Shown: positions 26,243-35,803 of the stretch, piece by piece
Layout: the number at the start of each line of letters is the position of its first letter
How positions within the stretch are numbered: position 1 is the stretch's first letter
Source: Azophilus sp965214305
GTDB lineage: Bacteria > Pseudomonadota > Gammaproteobacteria > Pseudomonadales > Azotimanducaceae
Direction of reading: 5' to 3'
DNA: 64,000 nt
Assembly: GCA_965214305.1 (NCBI GenBank)
Contig: OZ243949.1
Location: forward strand, 744,001 to 808,000
Position numbers and translations under genes: made by a program
The notes under the pieces: model-generated
Seen by the model: only the letters and a program-made list of their open reading frames with translations
What the model was told of the DNA's origin: nothing
The model's database searches: none

Positions 26243-26378
26243 TGACGGCCATGATAACCGGACCGTCGGATGGTTAGAAGCTTGACGATAACGGCAAAAC
26301 GCCAACGCTCGCCGTGCGACCGCTGTTTGCCGGTGGGCGCGTACCGGGACGCGGGTTCTCATAGGGGTGGCGACCGTA

Positions 26379-26732
26379 TCAAGAATTTAGGATGTCAAGC
26401 ACGGCCTCCGCTTCGGTAATCAGCTCTTTGATTAATAAATGAGACTGAGCCCGCCCCTGGTCGTCTCCGCTGCTCGCCAAGTGCTGCCGCGCCCCGCTGA
26501 TCGTAAACCCCTTATCGTAGAGCAAGGATCGAATTTGCCGCACAACCATTAGATCTTGGTACTGGTAGTAGCGCCGATTGCCGGTTCGCCGCACCGGTTT
26601 GATCTGCGGGAACTCCTGTTCCCAATAACGAAGTACATGGGGTTTAACGTCGCAAAGTTTGCTGACTTCGCCGATCTGGAAATACCGTTTGCCCGGTATC
26701 GGCGGCAACTCGGCCAGCGGCGCTTCAGCCAT
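26379..26732 (-). CDS. MerR-family transcriptional regulator
   Basis: A 117-residue DNA-binding protein. The winged-helix MerR domain is at residues 17-85 (YFQIGEVSKLCDVKPHVLRYWEQEFP, split here as YFQIGEVSKLCDV and LRYWEQEFPQIKP), then RRTGNRRYYQYQDL. The C-terminal dimerisation helix is short and there is no metal-binding cysteine loop. It matches the conserved but little-studied MerR protein that follows ihfA in many gammaproteobacteria. Its start overlaps the 3' end of ihfA by eight bases, so the two are co-transcribed and probably translationally coupled. Confidence 0.92.
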   Translation of the reverse strand: MAEAPLAELPPIPGKRYFQIGEVSKLCDVKPHVLRYWEQEFPQIKPVRRTGNRRYYQYQDLMVVRQIRSLLYDKGFTISGARQHLASSGDDQGRAQSHLLIKELITEAEAVLDILNS

Positions 26733-27018
26733 TGTAGCCTTCGACTCGGGCTTTCAGTTTTTGGCCGGGACGGAAAGTGACCACCCGTCGCGGGGTGATG
26801 GGGATTTCCTCGCCGGTTTTGGGGTTGCGGCCGGGCCGCGCGCCCTTGTCGCGCAAATCGAAATTACCGAAACCCGAAAGCTTCACCCGCCGGTTGTCTT
26901 CTAAGCATCGGGCCACTTCGCTGAAGAAGAGTTCCACAATCTCCTTCGCCTCGCGCTTGTTGAGACCGAGTTCCTCAAATAAGTGGTCGGCCATTTTTGC
27001 CTTGGTGAGTGCGCCCAC
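26725..27018 (-). CDS. ihfA: integration host factor subunit alpha
   Basis: A 97-residue DNA-bending protein that pairs with IhfB. The sequence ALTKAKMADHLFEELGLNK, the VKLSGFGNFDLRDK beta-arm and the tip GRNPKTGEEIPITPRRVV are diagnostic. The start is a GTG at 27018 with GGGGGA upstream, giving MGALTKAKM. It follows pheT by 37 bases, the classic pheST-ihfA arrangement. IHF acts in recombination, transposition, replication and transcription. Confidence 0.97.
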   Translation of the reverse strand: MGALTKAKMADHLFEELGLNKREAKEIVELFFSEVARCLEDNRRVKLSGFGNFDLRDKGARPGRNPKTGEEIPITPRRVVTFRPGQKLKARVEGYNG

Positions 27019-27055
27019 AGATCATTCCCCCATAACGTACGAGCAACCCCGTACA

Positions 27056-29452
27056 CTAACGCAGCCTAGCTCCTAATTTCGCCTCCAAGGCAGCGACCGC
27101 CTGTGCCACATACCCCGATATTTCGCCTTCCGTAAGAGTCGCCGATGGGTGCTGAAACGTCAACCCTATACCGATACTTTTTTTATTAGAATCAATGCCT
27201 TTTCCTCGATATACGTCAAAAACTCTTAAGTCTGTGAGAATTTCGCCCAAGGCTCTGGACAAGGTTGAGCGCACCAACGACACCGGTATGCTATCAGGAA
27301 GCACCAAGGCCAGATCGCGCCGTACACTGGGCACTTTGGCAATAGGTGAAAAGCGGCGCGGGCTATAAGACAAGACCCGCTTGCTCAATAACTCGAACAC
27401 ATAGAGGCCCGGCCCCAAATCGAGCCGATGCTCCAATTCCGGATGCAACCTACCGATGCGGCCAGCCGGCTTACCGTCAACGACGACAGCCGCTCGTTGG
27501 CCGGGATGCAAGATCGCGTCATCACCCGGCTCAAAGACGGCATTTTGCACACCGGCCCACTCAAGCAACCGCTCCACAGAGCCCTTGGCATCAAAGAAAT
27601 CGAGCTGCTCCGCGGCCGCATGCCAACTCTGGGCGGCGCGCTCACCCCACAATAGGCCACCAAGCATTGAGAACTGTTCGATATGGCCACCATTTCCCGG
27701 GGTCTTTTTGAAACAGAGCCCGAGTTCAAAGAGTTTGACGCTGGTTTGCTGGCGCTGCCGGTTGAAACGCAGGGCACCGACGAGGCCCGGCAACAAATTG
27801 GTGCGCATCACCGATTGTTCGACCGACATGGGATTGGCCAGGGCGAGCGCCTCGCTGCCCGGGTCGAGCAGATCTTGCACAACCGGATCGACAAAGCTGT
27901 AGGTAATGGCCTCCTGGTAGCCGGATGCGGCCATGAGACGCTTGATGGCCTGTTCGCTGCTGCGCCGCCGGGGAACCGAGCGCAAACTCAAGGGAGCGGT
28001 GGGCAGCTGGCTCGGGATCTGGTCGTATCCATAGATGCGGCAAACCTCCTCGATCAAATCCGCTTCCAGACGGATATCGAAACGGTGGCTTGGTGCGGCT
28101 ACCCGCCAAATAACGCCGGCATCTTCAAACAGGGTACGTTCGAGTATCTTGAAGTCGAGACGGGCCAAGGCCTGGTCCACCGCGTCCGGCGCTATGGCCA
28201 CACCCGCGAGCGCATCAAGGCGAGCTTGGCGCAACTCGATAATCGGGCAATCCGGCAAGCTGGCCCGGTCTACCGCTTCCACCACCGGCCCGGCGCGCCC
28301 TCCGGTTATGTCGAGCAATAGCTGCGTGGCGCGTTCCATGGCCTCGGCCTGTAATTCGAAATCCACGCCACGCTCATAACGATGCGATGCATCCGTGTGC
28401 AGACCCAAGCGACGAGCCGCGCCGGCAACGACCAGCGGCGTGAAAAAGGCACATTCCAGAAAGACATTGACCGTTTCGCCACCGACACCACTGCGCTCAC
28501 CGCCCATGACGCCCGCTACGGCCACCGGTCCGGCGGCATCTGTAATCAACAGCGTATCGGTGGTGGGCGTTATAACACGGCCATCCAATAGTTCGAGTGT
28601 TTCTCCCGATTGGGCACGGCGCACGACAATGCCGCCGACCAGCCGATCAAGGTCAAAGGCATGCATGGGCTGGCCGAGTTCGGCCATCACATAGTTGGTC
28701 ACATCAACGACCGGATCAATGCTGCGGAAACCGCAGCGCCGTAAGCGCTCCCGCATCCAAAAAGGTGTCGCGACGTCCAAATTGATGTTCTGGATCACCC
28801 GGCCCAGATAGCGCGGGCAAGCGGCGCTGTCCGCCAACCTGACCGGGAAGGTGGCATCAACCGTCGCGGGGACGGGTTCGATGGGTTGTTGACGCACAGG
28901 CAGGTTGTTCAGCACACCCACTTCTCGCGCAAGACCGCGCAGGCCGAGGCAGTCGCCGCGGTTTGGCGTTAAATCTAAGTCTATGCTGACATCATCAAGC
29001 GCCAGGGCCGCGATCAGGCTGGCGCCGATGGCGTGGCTTTCCGCCAATTCGATAATGGTGTCCGCTTCCGTCCCCATACCGAGTTCGGCGGCACTGCACA
29101 ACATGCCCGCCGAAAGAACACCGCGTAAATCCAGTTGCTCGATCCTAGTGTCCTCGGGCAGCACCGCACCAACCTGCGCATAGGCGGAAATCAAACCGGA
29201 GCGCGCATTGGATGCACCGCAAACCACCTGATGCCGCGCCGCGCCGTCAAAGACGGTGCAAATCCGCAACTTCGGCGCGTTGGGGTGTGGTTCTACCGCT
29301 TCAATGCGCGCAACCAGGACCCCTTGCAGGGCCCCGGCAACCGCTGCCAAGCCGTCCACCTCGAGGCCCGCCATGGTGAGTTGGTCGAGCAGCGCGGCCC
29401 GGTCAATCGGAGGATCAACCCACTCACGCAGCCAAGCCTCGTTGAATTTCAT
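27056..29452 (-). CDS. pheT: phenylalanine-tRNA ligase beta subunit
   Basis: A 798-residue subunit, usual length. Domains in order: N-terminal EMAP-type tRNA-binding fold (about residues 40-150, LRICTVFDGAARHQVVCGA), B3/B4 editing domain (MGGERSGVGGETVNVFLECA), B5 and the catalytic-like core (RRRSSEQAIKRLMAASGYQE), and a C-terminal FDX-ACB anticodon-binding domain (FSPIAKVPSVRRDLALVL). With PheS it forms the alpha2-beta2 enzyme that charges tRNA-Phe. It is separated from pheS by 229 bases that contain a complete family P palindrome; elsewhere this gap is usually a few bases. Confidence 0.98.
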   Translation of the reverse strand: MKFNEAWLREWVDPPIDRAALLDQLTMAGLEVDGLAAVAGALQGVLVARIEAVEPHPNAPKLRICTVFDGAARHQVVCGASNARSGLISAYAQVGAVLPEDTRIEQLDLRGVLSAGMLCSAAELGMGTEADTIIELAESHAIGASLIAALALDDVSIDLDLTPNRGDCLGLRGLAREVGVLNNLPVRQQPIEPVPATVDATFPVRLADSAACPRYLGRVIQNINLDVATPFWMRERLRRCGFRSIDPVVDVTNYVMAELGQPMHAFDLDRLVGGIVVRRAQSGETLELLDGRVITPTTDTLLITDAAGPVAVAGVMGGERSGVGGETVNVFLECAFFTPLVVAGAARRLGLHTDASHRYERGVDFELQAEAMERATQLLLDITGGRAGPVVEAVDRASLPDCPIIELRQARLDALAGVAIAPDAVDQALARLDFKILERTLFEDAGVIWRVAAPSHRFDIRLEADLIEEVCRIYGYDQIPSQLPTAPLSLRSVPRRRSSEQAIKRLMAASGYQEAITYSFVDPVVQDLLDPGSEALALANPMSVEQSVMRTNLLPGLVGALRFNRQRQQTSVKLFELGLCFKKTPGNGGHIEQFSMLGGLLWGERAAQSWHAAAEQLDFFDAKGSVERLLEWAGVQNAVFEPGDDAILHPGQRAAVVVDGKPAGRIGRLHPELEHRLDLGPGLYVFELLSKRVLSYSPRRFSPIAKVPSVRRDLALVLPDSIPVSLVRSTLSRALGEILTDLRVFDVYRGKGIDSNKKSIGIGLTFQHPSATLTEGEISGYVAQAVAALEAKLGARLR

Positions 29453-29540
29453 GATTTAAGTTATCGGAGGTTGGCGAGGTATGGCCTTGGACCGGCAAGC
29501 TCTGTCTTGGACGGGGCGGGACTCGGTTTGGGATTCGGCA

Positions 29541-29660
29541 GCAAACGGGCCTGTGGGGTTTCCCTGGCCGCGCCGTTTAGCTTGCTCCATACCCTCTCGT
29601 ACAGCAGGAGGCGGGTACCCGGCGCGGCAAGGAAAACCCCACAGGCCCGCTCTTTCGCGA
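29541..29660. repeat. family P palindrome, copy 2
   Basis: A complete palindrome of about 120 bp between pheS and pheT. The arms are GGGCCTGTGGGGTTTCC and GGAAAACCCCACAGGCCC, with the internal landmarks CGCGCCGTTTAGCTTGCTCC and GCGGGTACCCGGCGCGGCAA. The outer arm sequence differs from those of the other copies but pairs with its own partner. A transcript of this operon would carry a strong hairpin here. Confidence 0.8.
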
Positions 29661-29681
29661 GGGGCCGGGGTTGTCGCTTGG

Positions 29682-30695
29682 TTAGTTGAATTGGCGGAGG
29701 AAGCGCAGATCATTTTCAAAAAACAGACGGTTGTCGCTTACCTCGTAGAGCAGCATCGCGAGTCGGTCGGCCCCCATGCCGAAAGCAAAGCCCGACCAGG
29801 ATTCCGAATCGATGCCCGACATCTCCAAGGCATTCGGATGCACTAGGCCGCAACCCATGATTTCGAGCCAGCCGGTGTGGCTGCATACCCGACAGCCCTC
29901 GCCCAAGCAATGCACACACTGCATATCCACCTCGGCAGACGGCTCCGTGAACGGGAAGTAGGAGGGCCGAAAGCGCAGGGCGAGGTCTTTTTCAAAAAAA
30001 CGTCGTACAAAATCCGTCACCGTGCCCTTGAGATGGGCAAAGCTGATGCCGCGATCAACGATCAAGCCCTCAATCTGGTGAAACATGGGCGAATGGGTGA
30101 GATCGCTTTCGCGTCGATAGACGCGACCAGGGCAAATTACGCGAATGGGCGGTGCTTGCGATTCCATGGTGTGTACCTGGGCCGGCGAGGTATGGGTGCG
30201 CAGCAAGTTGCCGTCGTTGAAGTAGAAGGTATCGTGCATGGAGCGTGCGGGATGGTGCGGCGGAATGTTAAGCGCCTCGAAATTGTGATAGTCGTCCTCG
30301 ATTTCCAGACCGGAGACCACCTCGTACCCCGCCCCCGTGAAAATCTCTTCGACCCGTGCCATGACTTGCGTGACGGGGTGTAGGCCACCGCTTGTCGGGC
30401 ACCGTCCGGGCAAGGTGATATCCACCGCCTCGGTATCCATGGAATCGGCAAGCTGTTCTTGACGTAGAGCCTGTTTATGGGCGGCGATGGCGGTTTGCAG
30501 GCTCTCTTTGGCGGCGTTAATGGCCGCCCCCGCTTGCGGACGCTTGGCGGCGTCCATACGGCCCAAGGATTTCAACAGCGCGGTTAGTTGCCCTTTTCGG
30601 CCAAGATAGCGAACGCGCACCGCCTCCAAACCAACTTCGTCCCGCGCCTCTTTGACGGCGGTGAGCGCTTCGTCCAAGACCTCGTCAACGTTCAT
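29682..30695 (-). CDS. pheS: phenylalanine-tRNA ligase alpha subunit
   Basis: A 337-residue class II synthetase subunit. An N-terminal coiled coil (residues 1-85, with VRYLGRKGQLTALLKSL) is followed by the catalytic domain. Motif 2 is CPGRVYRRESDLTHSPMFHQ and motif 3 is GFAFGMGADRLAML; EIMGCGLVHPNAL forms part of the substrate pocket. The ATG at 30695 gives the standard N-terminus (MNVDEVLDEALTAVKE); longer in-frame extensions would overlap rplT. It follows rplT by 38 bases. Confidence 0.97.
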   Translation of the reverse strand: MNVDEVLDEALTAVKEARDEVGLEAVRVRYLGRKGQLTALLKSLGRMDAAKRPQAGAAINAAKESLQTAIAAHKQALRQEQLADSMDTEAVDITLPGRCPTSGGLHPVTQVMARVEEIFTGAGYEVVSGLEIEDDYHNFEALNIPPHHPARSMHDTFYFNDGNLLRTHTSPAQVHTMESQAPPIRVICPGRVYRRESDLTHSPMFHQIEGLIVDRGISFAHLKGTVTDFVRRFFEKDLALRFRPSYFPFTEPSAEVDMQCVHCLGEGCRVCSHTGWLEIMGCGLVHPNALEMSGIDSESWSGFAFGMGADRLAMLLYEVSDNRLFFENDLRFLRQFN

Positions 30696-30733
30696 GCGAC
30701 GCAGCCACTGGCGCACGGTCGCCGTGTGGCACT

Positions 30734-31093
30734 TTATGCGGCCAACGCGGCCTTGGCCTGCTCGGTAAGGGCTTGGAAAGCCTCCTTTTCGTGCATGGCG
30801 AGATCCGCCAAAACACGCCGGTCTACATCGATATTGGCCTGTTTGAGGCCAGCGATGAGGCGGCTGTAGGAGAGACCGTGCAGGCGGGCGGCGGCGTTGA
30901 TGCGAATGATCCATAGGGATCGGAACTGGCGTTTACGCTGGCGGCGGTCGCGGTAGGCGTACTCGCCTGCGCGAATTACCGCCTGTTTAGCGACTTTGAA
31001 GGTGCGGCTGCGGGCACCGTAATAGCCCTTGGCCTGCTTCAAAATCTTCTTGCGGCGCGCGCGGGAGGCAACGCTACGGCTTGCTCTGGGCAT
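30734..31093 (-). CDS. rplT: 50S ribosomal protein L20
   Basis: A 119-residue protein that follows the L20 family end to end: PRASRSVASRARRKKILKQ, KGYYGARSRTFKVAKQAV, YAYRDRRQRKRQFRSLWI and the C-terminal RVLADLAMHEKEAF. L20 binds 23S rRNA early in 50S assembly. In E. coli it also represses its own operon through a pseudoknot. It follows rpmI by 33 bases. Confidence 0.98.
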   Translation of the reverse strand: MPRASRSVASRARRKKILKQAKGYYGARSRTFKVAKQAVIRAGEYAYRDRRQRKRQFRSLWIIRINAAARLHGLSYSRLIAGLKQANIDVDRRVLADLAMHEKEAFQALTEQAKAALAA

Positions 31094-31126
31094 CTATGGC
31101 TCTCCTGTTATTGTCCGGGGCCTTGT

Positions 31127-31327
31127 TTAGCGGGCCTTTTTAGGCAACATGCTGTGCAGGCGTGCCCTGTCCGCCGCGGATACCTTTTCCAAGCCGCGCA
31201 ATTGCCGCTTCCGCTTCTGCGGTTTTTTGGTGAGAATGTGGTTTCGATTCACTTTACGGTGCTTGAATCCCGAGGCGGTACGCCGGAATCGTTTAGCGGC
31301 ACCCCGATTGGTTTTTAGCTTCGGCAT
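31127..31327 (-). CDS. rpmI: 50S ribosomal protein L35
   Basis: A 66-residue, very basic protein with the full L35 pattern: MPKLKTNRGAAKRF at the start, KHRKVNRNHILTKK in the middle, and RGLEKVSAADRARLHSMLP towards the end. It sits between infC (157 bases upstream) and rplT, as expected. Confidence 0.98.
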   Translation of the reverse strand: MPKLKTNRGAAKRFRRTASGFKHRKVNRNHILTKKPQKRKRQLRGLEKVSAADRARLHSMLPKKAR

Positions 31328-31484
31328 ATCCCGCTCTGTGCTCCAAATTGCTATTTACTGTTGCCGGGGCGCTTTACAGGGCAATCAAAAAACCGCCGCT
31401 TCATCAATGCAATCCCCGCGCCCGCTTGGATGCATCATCAATGGTCCGGGCCAGCCCCGACCCGTAGCGGCAAATTAAGCTGGC

Positions 31485-32039
31485 TTAGGGTTCGGCTCGC
31501 TTGGCTTTCATCCGCTTTTTCGGCGCGAGCACCATGACAACCTGGCGCCCCTCGAACTTGGGCTGTGCCTCAACGGAACCGTACTCGGCCAAATCCGATT
31601 CGACACGGGACATCAGTTGCATGCCAATTTCCGGGTGAACCATTTCCCGGCCGCGGAAGCGCAACGAAATCTTTGCCTTGTCGCCATCCTCAAGGAATCG
31701 AATCAAGTTGCGCAGCTTAACCTGATAGTCGCCCTCCTCAGTGCCGGGGCGAAATTTCATCTCCTTAACCTGGATCTGCTTCTGCTTCTTGCGCTGGGCC
31801 GCTCGATTTTTCTTGAGATCGAACAGGTGTTTGCCGTAGTCGAGCACCTTGACGACAGGCGGCTCGGCATCCGGCGCAATCAAGACGAGATCCATGCCAT
31901 CGCGCTTGGCCTCGCCTAATGCGTCTTCGCGGGAAACGATACCAACCTGGTGGCCATCCGAAGCGATCAAGCGCACATTTCGAGCTTGAATCTCTTCGTT
32001 GAGAAGGGAGCGCTCAAACCGCTTGCCGACCTTTTTAAT
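31485..32039 (-). CDS. infC: translation initiation factor IF-3, AUU start
   Basis: A 184-residue factor. The N-domain begins KKVGKRFERSLLNEEIQ and the linker/C-domain carries RGREMVHPEIGMQLM and QPKFEGRQVVMVLAPKK. The only start that fits the family is an ATT at 32039-32037, with GGAGAG upstream at the right distance. AUU starts are the hallmark of infC: IF-3 discriminates against them and so limits its own synthesis. Longer in-frame reading to 32135 gives residues unrelated to IF-3. The usual upstream neighbour thrS is missing. Confidence 0.96.
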   Translation of the reverse strand: MKKVGKRFERSLLNEEIQARNVRLIASDGHQVGIVSREDALGEAKRDGMDLVLIAPDAEPPVVKVLDYGKHLFDLKKNRAAQRKKQKQIQVKEMKFRPGTEEGDYQVKLRNLIRFLEDGDKAKISLRFRGREMVHPEIGMQLMSRVESDLAEYGSVEAQPKFEGRQVVMVLAPKKRMKAKRAEP

Positions 32040-32340
32040 TGGTGCTCTCCATATATACCCTAGATTAGCCAAAATTGCCGCCCATCCGGCGCGATGCGGC
32101 ATTTTACTGCCAGGCTTGGCCCTGTACAACCGCATGAGCCGGCCATCCGCCCCGAAGCTTCAGGGTCAACGAGAACCTTGTATCGCAGTACCGATGCTTG
32201 GATGCAGAGCGGGTCTGTGTGGCTTACCTTGTGGCCAGATCGCGCAAACCAGCTGCTATCCAATGGAACTTGCCGAACGGGCATGCGTCGGTTTGACCGG
32301 ATCAACTTATATATACCCGGAACGGGCACCTTGCCGTATG
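32040..32340. other. infC upstream leader region, no gene seen
   Basis: About 300 bases between the infC start and the family A element at 32341. It should hold the infC promoter and leader on the minus strand, but I cannot pick a convincing -35/-10 pair. The motif ATATATACCC occurs twice, at about 32051 and 32311, with no obvious meaning. There is no trace of thrS coding sequence. Confidence 0.4.
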
Positions 32341-32507
32341 CTAGGAGCCTCTGCCTTCGGAATTCGCGGCTGCAAAGCCGCTCTCATCCGCCCCGTCGGC
32401 CGCTCGATTTCGTTGCATATGGCATGATATTCGCCTCAATCGAGCAGCCGACGGGACGACGATAGCGAATTTTCGCTTTCGCGAATTCCGCAGGCAGAGG
32501 CTCCTAG
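32341..32507. repeat. family A element, copy 4 (best-preserved ends)
   Basis: A 167-bp copy with perfect CTAG ends. The left end is CTAGGAGCCTCTGCCTTCGG and the right end CCGCAGGCAGAGGCTCCTAG, which are 18 of 20 complementary. The interior shows CGCGGCTGCAAAGCCGCTC and a GCGAATTTTCGC hairpin core. It lies between the infC leader and tRNA-Val, 15 bases before the tRNA. Confidence 0.9.
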
Positions 32508-32522
32508 GAGGCGGACGTTAAC

Positions 32523-32599
32523 AGGCGCGTAGCTCAGTTGGTTAGAGCGCTACCTTGACATGGTAGAAGTCGGCGGTTCGAATCCGCCCGCGCCTACCA
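32523..32599 (+). tRNA. tRNA-Val (anticodon GAC)
   Basis: A 77-nt cloverleaf. The acceptor AGGCGCG pairs with CGCGCCT, the anticodon stem is CTACC/GGTAG around TTGACAT (anticodon GAC), the T-arm is GGCGGTTCGAATCCGCC, and the 3' ACCA is encoded. It is flanked on both sides by family A sequence: a complete copy to the left and a right-end remnant at 32611-32625. Confidence 0.97.
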
Positions 32600-32610
32600 A
32601 TAATCCTGAC

Positions 32611-32625
32611 GGCGCAGGCTCCTAG
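32611..32625. repeat. family A right-end remnant at the pdxH stop
   Basis: The sequence GGCGCAGGCTCCTAG equals the right end of family A copy 6 (GGGCGCAGGCTCCTAG). Its terminal CTAG supplies the TAG stop codon of pdxH, which is read on the minus strand (32624-32622). The rest of the element is absent. Confidence 0.55.
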
Positions 32626-33268
32626 GGTTGCAAGCGCCGCACAGACCAGCCTTCCGATGCGCTTTTCACATATTGGAAACGGTCGTGCAAGCGCCCGGGC
32701 CGGCCCTGCCAAAATTCGTATTCGTCCGGGCAAAGCCGGTACCCACCCCAATGCCGCGGCCGCGGTGGCGCACCGTTTCCGTAACGCCGCCGCAGCTGCG
32801 CCACGGCGCTATCCAAAGACTCCCGATTCTGTACCGGTGCCGATTGGGTTGAGGCGGCGGCGGCAAAGCGGCTGTCTTGGGGACGGCTGTTGAAGTACCG
32901 TTCCGATGTTTCGGCTTCCAGTTGCTCCACCCGCCCGCTAATGCGAACCTGGCGATCAAAATCCTGCCAATAAAAGGCAATCGCGGCGTGCGGGTTCGCC
33001 GCTAACTCCACGCCTTTGCGGCTACGATAGTCCGTATACCAACAGAAACCGGCCGCATCAAAGTGTTTGAGCAACACAATGCGCACGGACGGGGCACCGT
33101 CCCGTCCCACCGTGGCCAAGGCCATCGCCGTCGCATCCTTGATGCCGGTGTCCGTCGCGGTGCGCAGCCAGTGCGCGAATTGGTCGAGCGGGTTTTGGGC
33201 GAGGTGCGCCCGCCGCAAGGCCCGGCCACTGTATTCCCGGCGTAGCTGCCGTTCATCGAATGAACCGT

Positions 33269-33272
<4 letters not shown>
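32622..33272 (-). CDS. pdxH: pyridoxamine/pyridoxine 5'-phosphate oxidase
   Basis: A 216-residue FMN enzyme that oxidises PNP or PMP to pyridoxal 5'-phosphate. Diagnostic blocks are AMALATVGRDGAPSVRIVLL, FCWYTDYRSRKGVEL, FYWQDFDRQVRISGRVE and the C-terminal HWGGYRLCPDEYEFWQGR with HDRFQY. The start GTG at 33272 overlaps the uvrB stop (GTGA), so translation is probably coupled to uvrB. The stop lies in a repeat remnant. Confidence 0.96.
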
Positions 33273-35335
<2,063 letters not shown>

Positions 35336-35375
35336 GTCCGCTTATCTTAATACCTTCAGCCCCAAGCTTCGCCCC

Positions 35376-35433
35376 CTAGGCGTCTCTGCCTTCGAGATTT
35401 GCAGCCGCGAATCCCGAAGGCAGAGGCGCCCAG
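35376..35433. repeat. family A element reduced to its ends (58 bp)
   Basis: Left end CTAGGCGTCTCTGCCTTCG and right end CGAAGGCAGAGGCGCCCAG face each other with only about 20 bases between (GATTTGCAGCCGCGAATC-like). The whole interior of the family A repeat is deleted. Its right end runs into the arm of a family P repeat through the shared CCCAG. Confidence 0.7.
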
Positions 35434-35476
35434 CGCGGCAAGGGAAACCCCGGAAGCCCGCTCGCTGCCGAGCACT
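35431..35476. repeat. family P palindrome, right arm only
   Basis: CAGCGCGGCAAGGGAAACCCC followed by GGAAGCCCGCTCGCTGCC matches the right arm of family P. It is fused to the reduced family A copy at 35376-35433. (The first block is a 21-base stretch seen in two pieces: CAGCGCGGCAAGG and GAAACCCC.). Confidence 0.6.
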
Positions 35477-35544
35477 AAGCATAGACCCCCCCATGCAAGA
35501 AAACCCAGGTCACACCGTTGCGCAGGGAACAACACCCAATTCCC

Positions 35545-35667
35545 GGGAAAGAGTGAGTCCGAGGGGTTTCCCTTGCCGCGCCGTTAAGCTCGCTCCATGC
35601 CCTCTCACATAAGCGGGAAGCGGGTGCCCAGCGCGGCAAGGGAAACCCCTCGGACTCACTCGCTGTC
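35545..35667. repeat. family P palindrome, complete copy
   Basis: The best family P example. The left arm GTGAGTCCGAGGGGTTTCCC and right arm GGGAAACCCCTCGGACTCAC are perfect complements. The middle holds TTGCCGCGCCGTTAAGCTCG and CGGGTGCCCAGCGCGGCAA, which pair in part as an inner stem. The 35336-35803 gap between uvrB and korA therefore holds a reduced A copy, a P half, this P copy and the korA promoter. Confidence 0.88.
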
Positions 35668-35734
35668 CGCTGACAGTCATAAAAATCTCACGCCATAAGT
35701 TGGCGAGACAACCGGGCCAACAAGGCGCACCCGC

Positions 35735-35762
35735 TTCACATCAGGGCGTTTTCCGCTAGAAT
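35735..35762 (+). promoter_or_regulatory. candidate sigma-70 promoter for korAB
   Basis: TTCACA at 35735-35740 and TAGAAT at 35757-35762 match the -35 and -10 consensus at five of six positions each, with a 16-base spacer. The pair lies 42 bases upstream of the korA start codon and downstream of the repeat cluster. Confidence 0.55.
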
Positions 35763-35803
35763 TTGCGCCCTTTTGCCACTGTCATGCTCAAGGGAGAGGC
35801 GTT

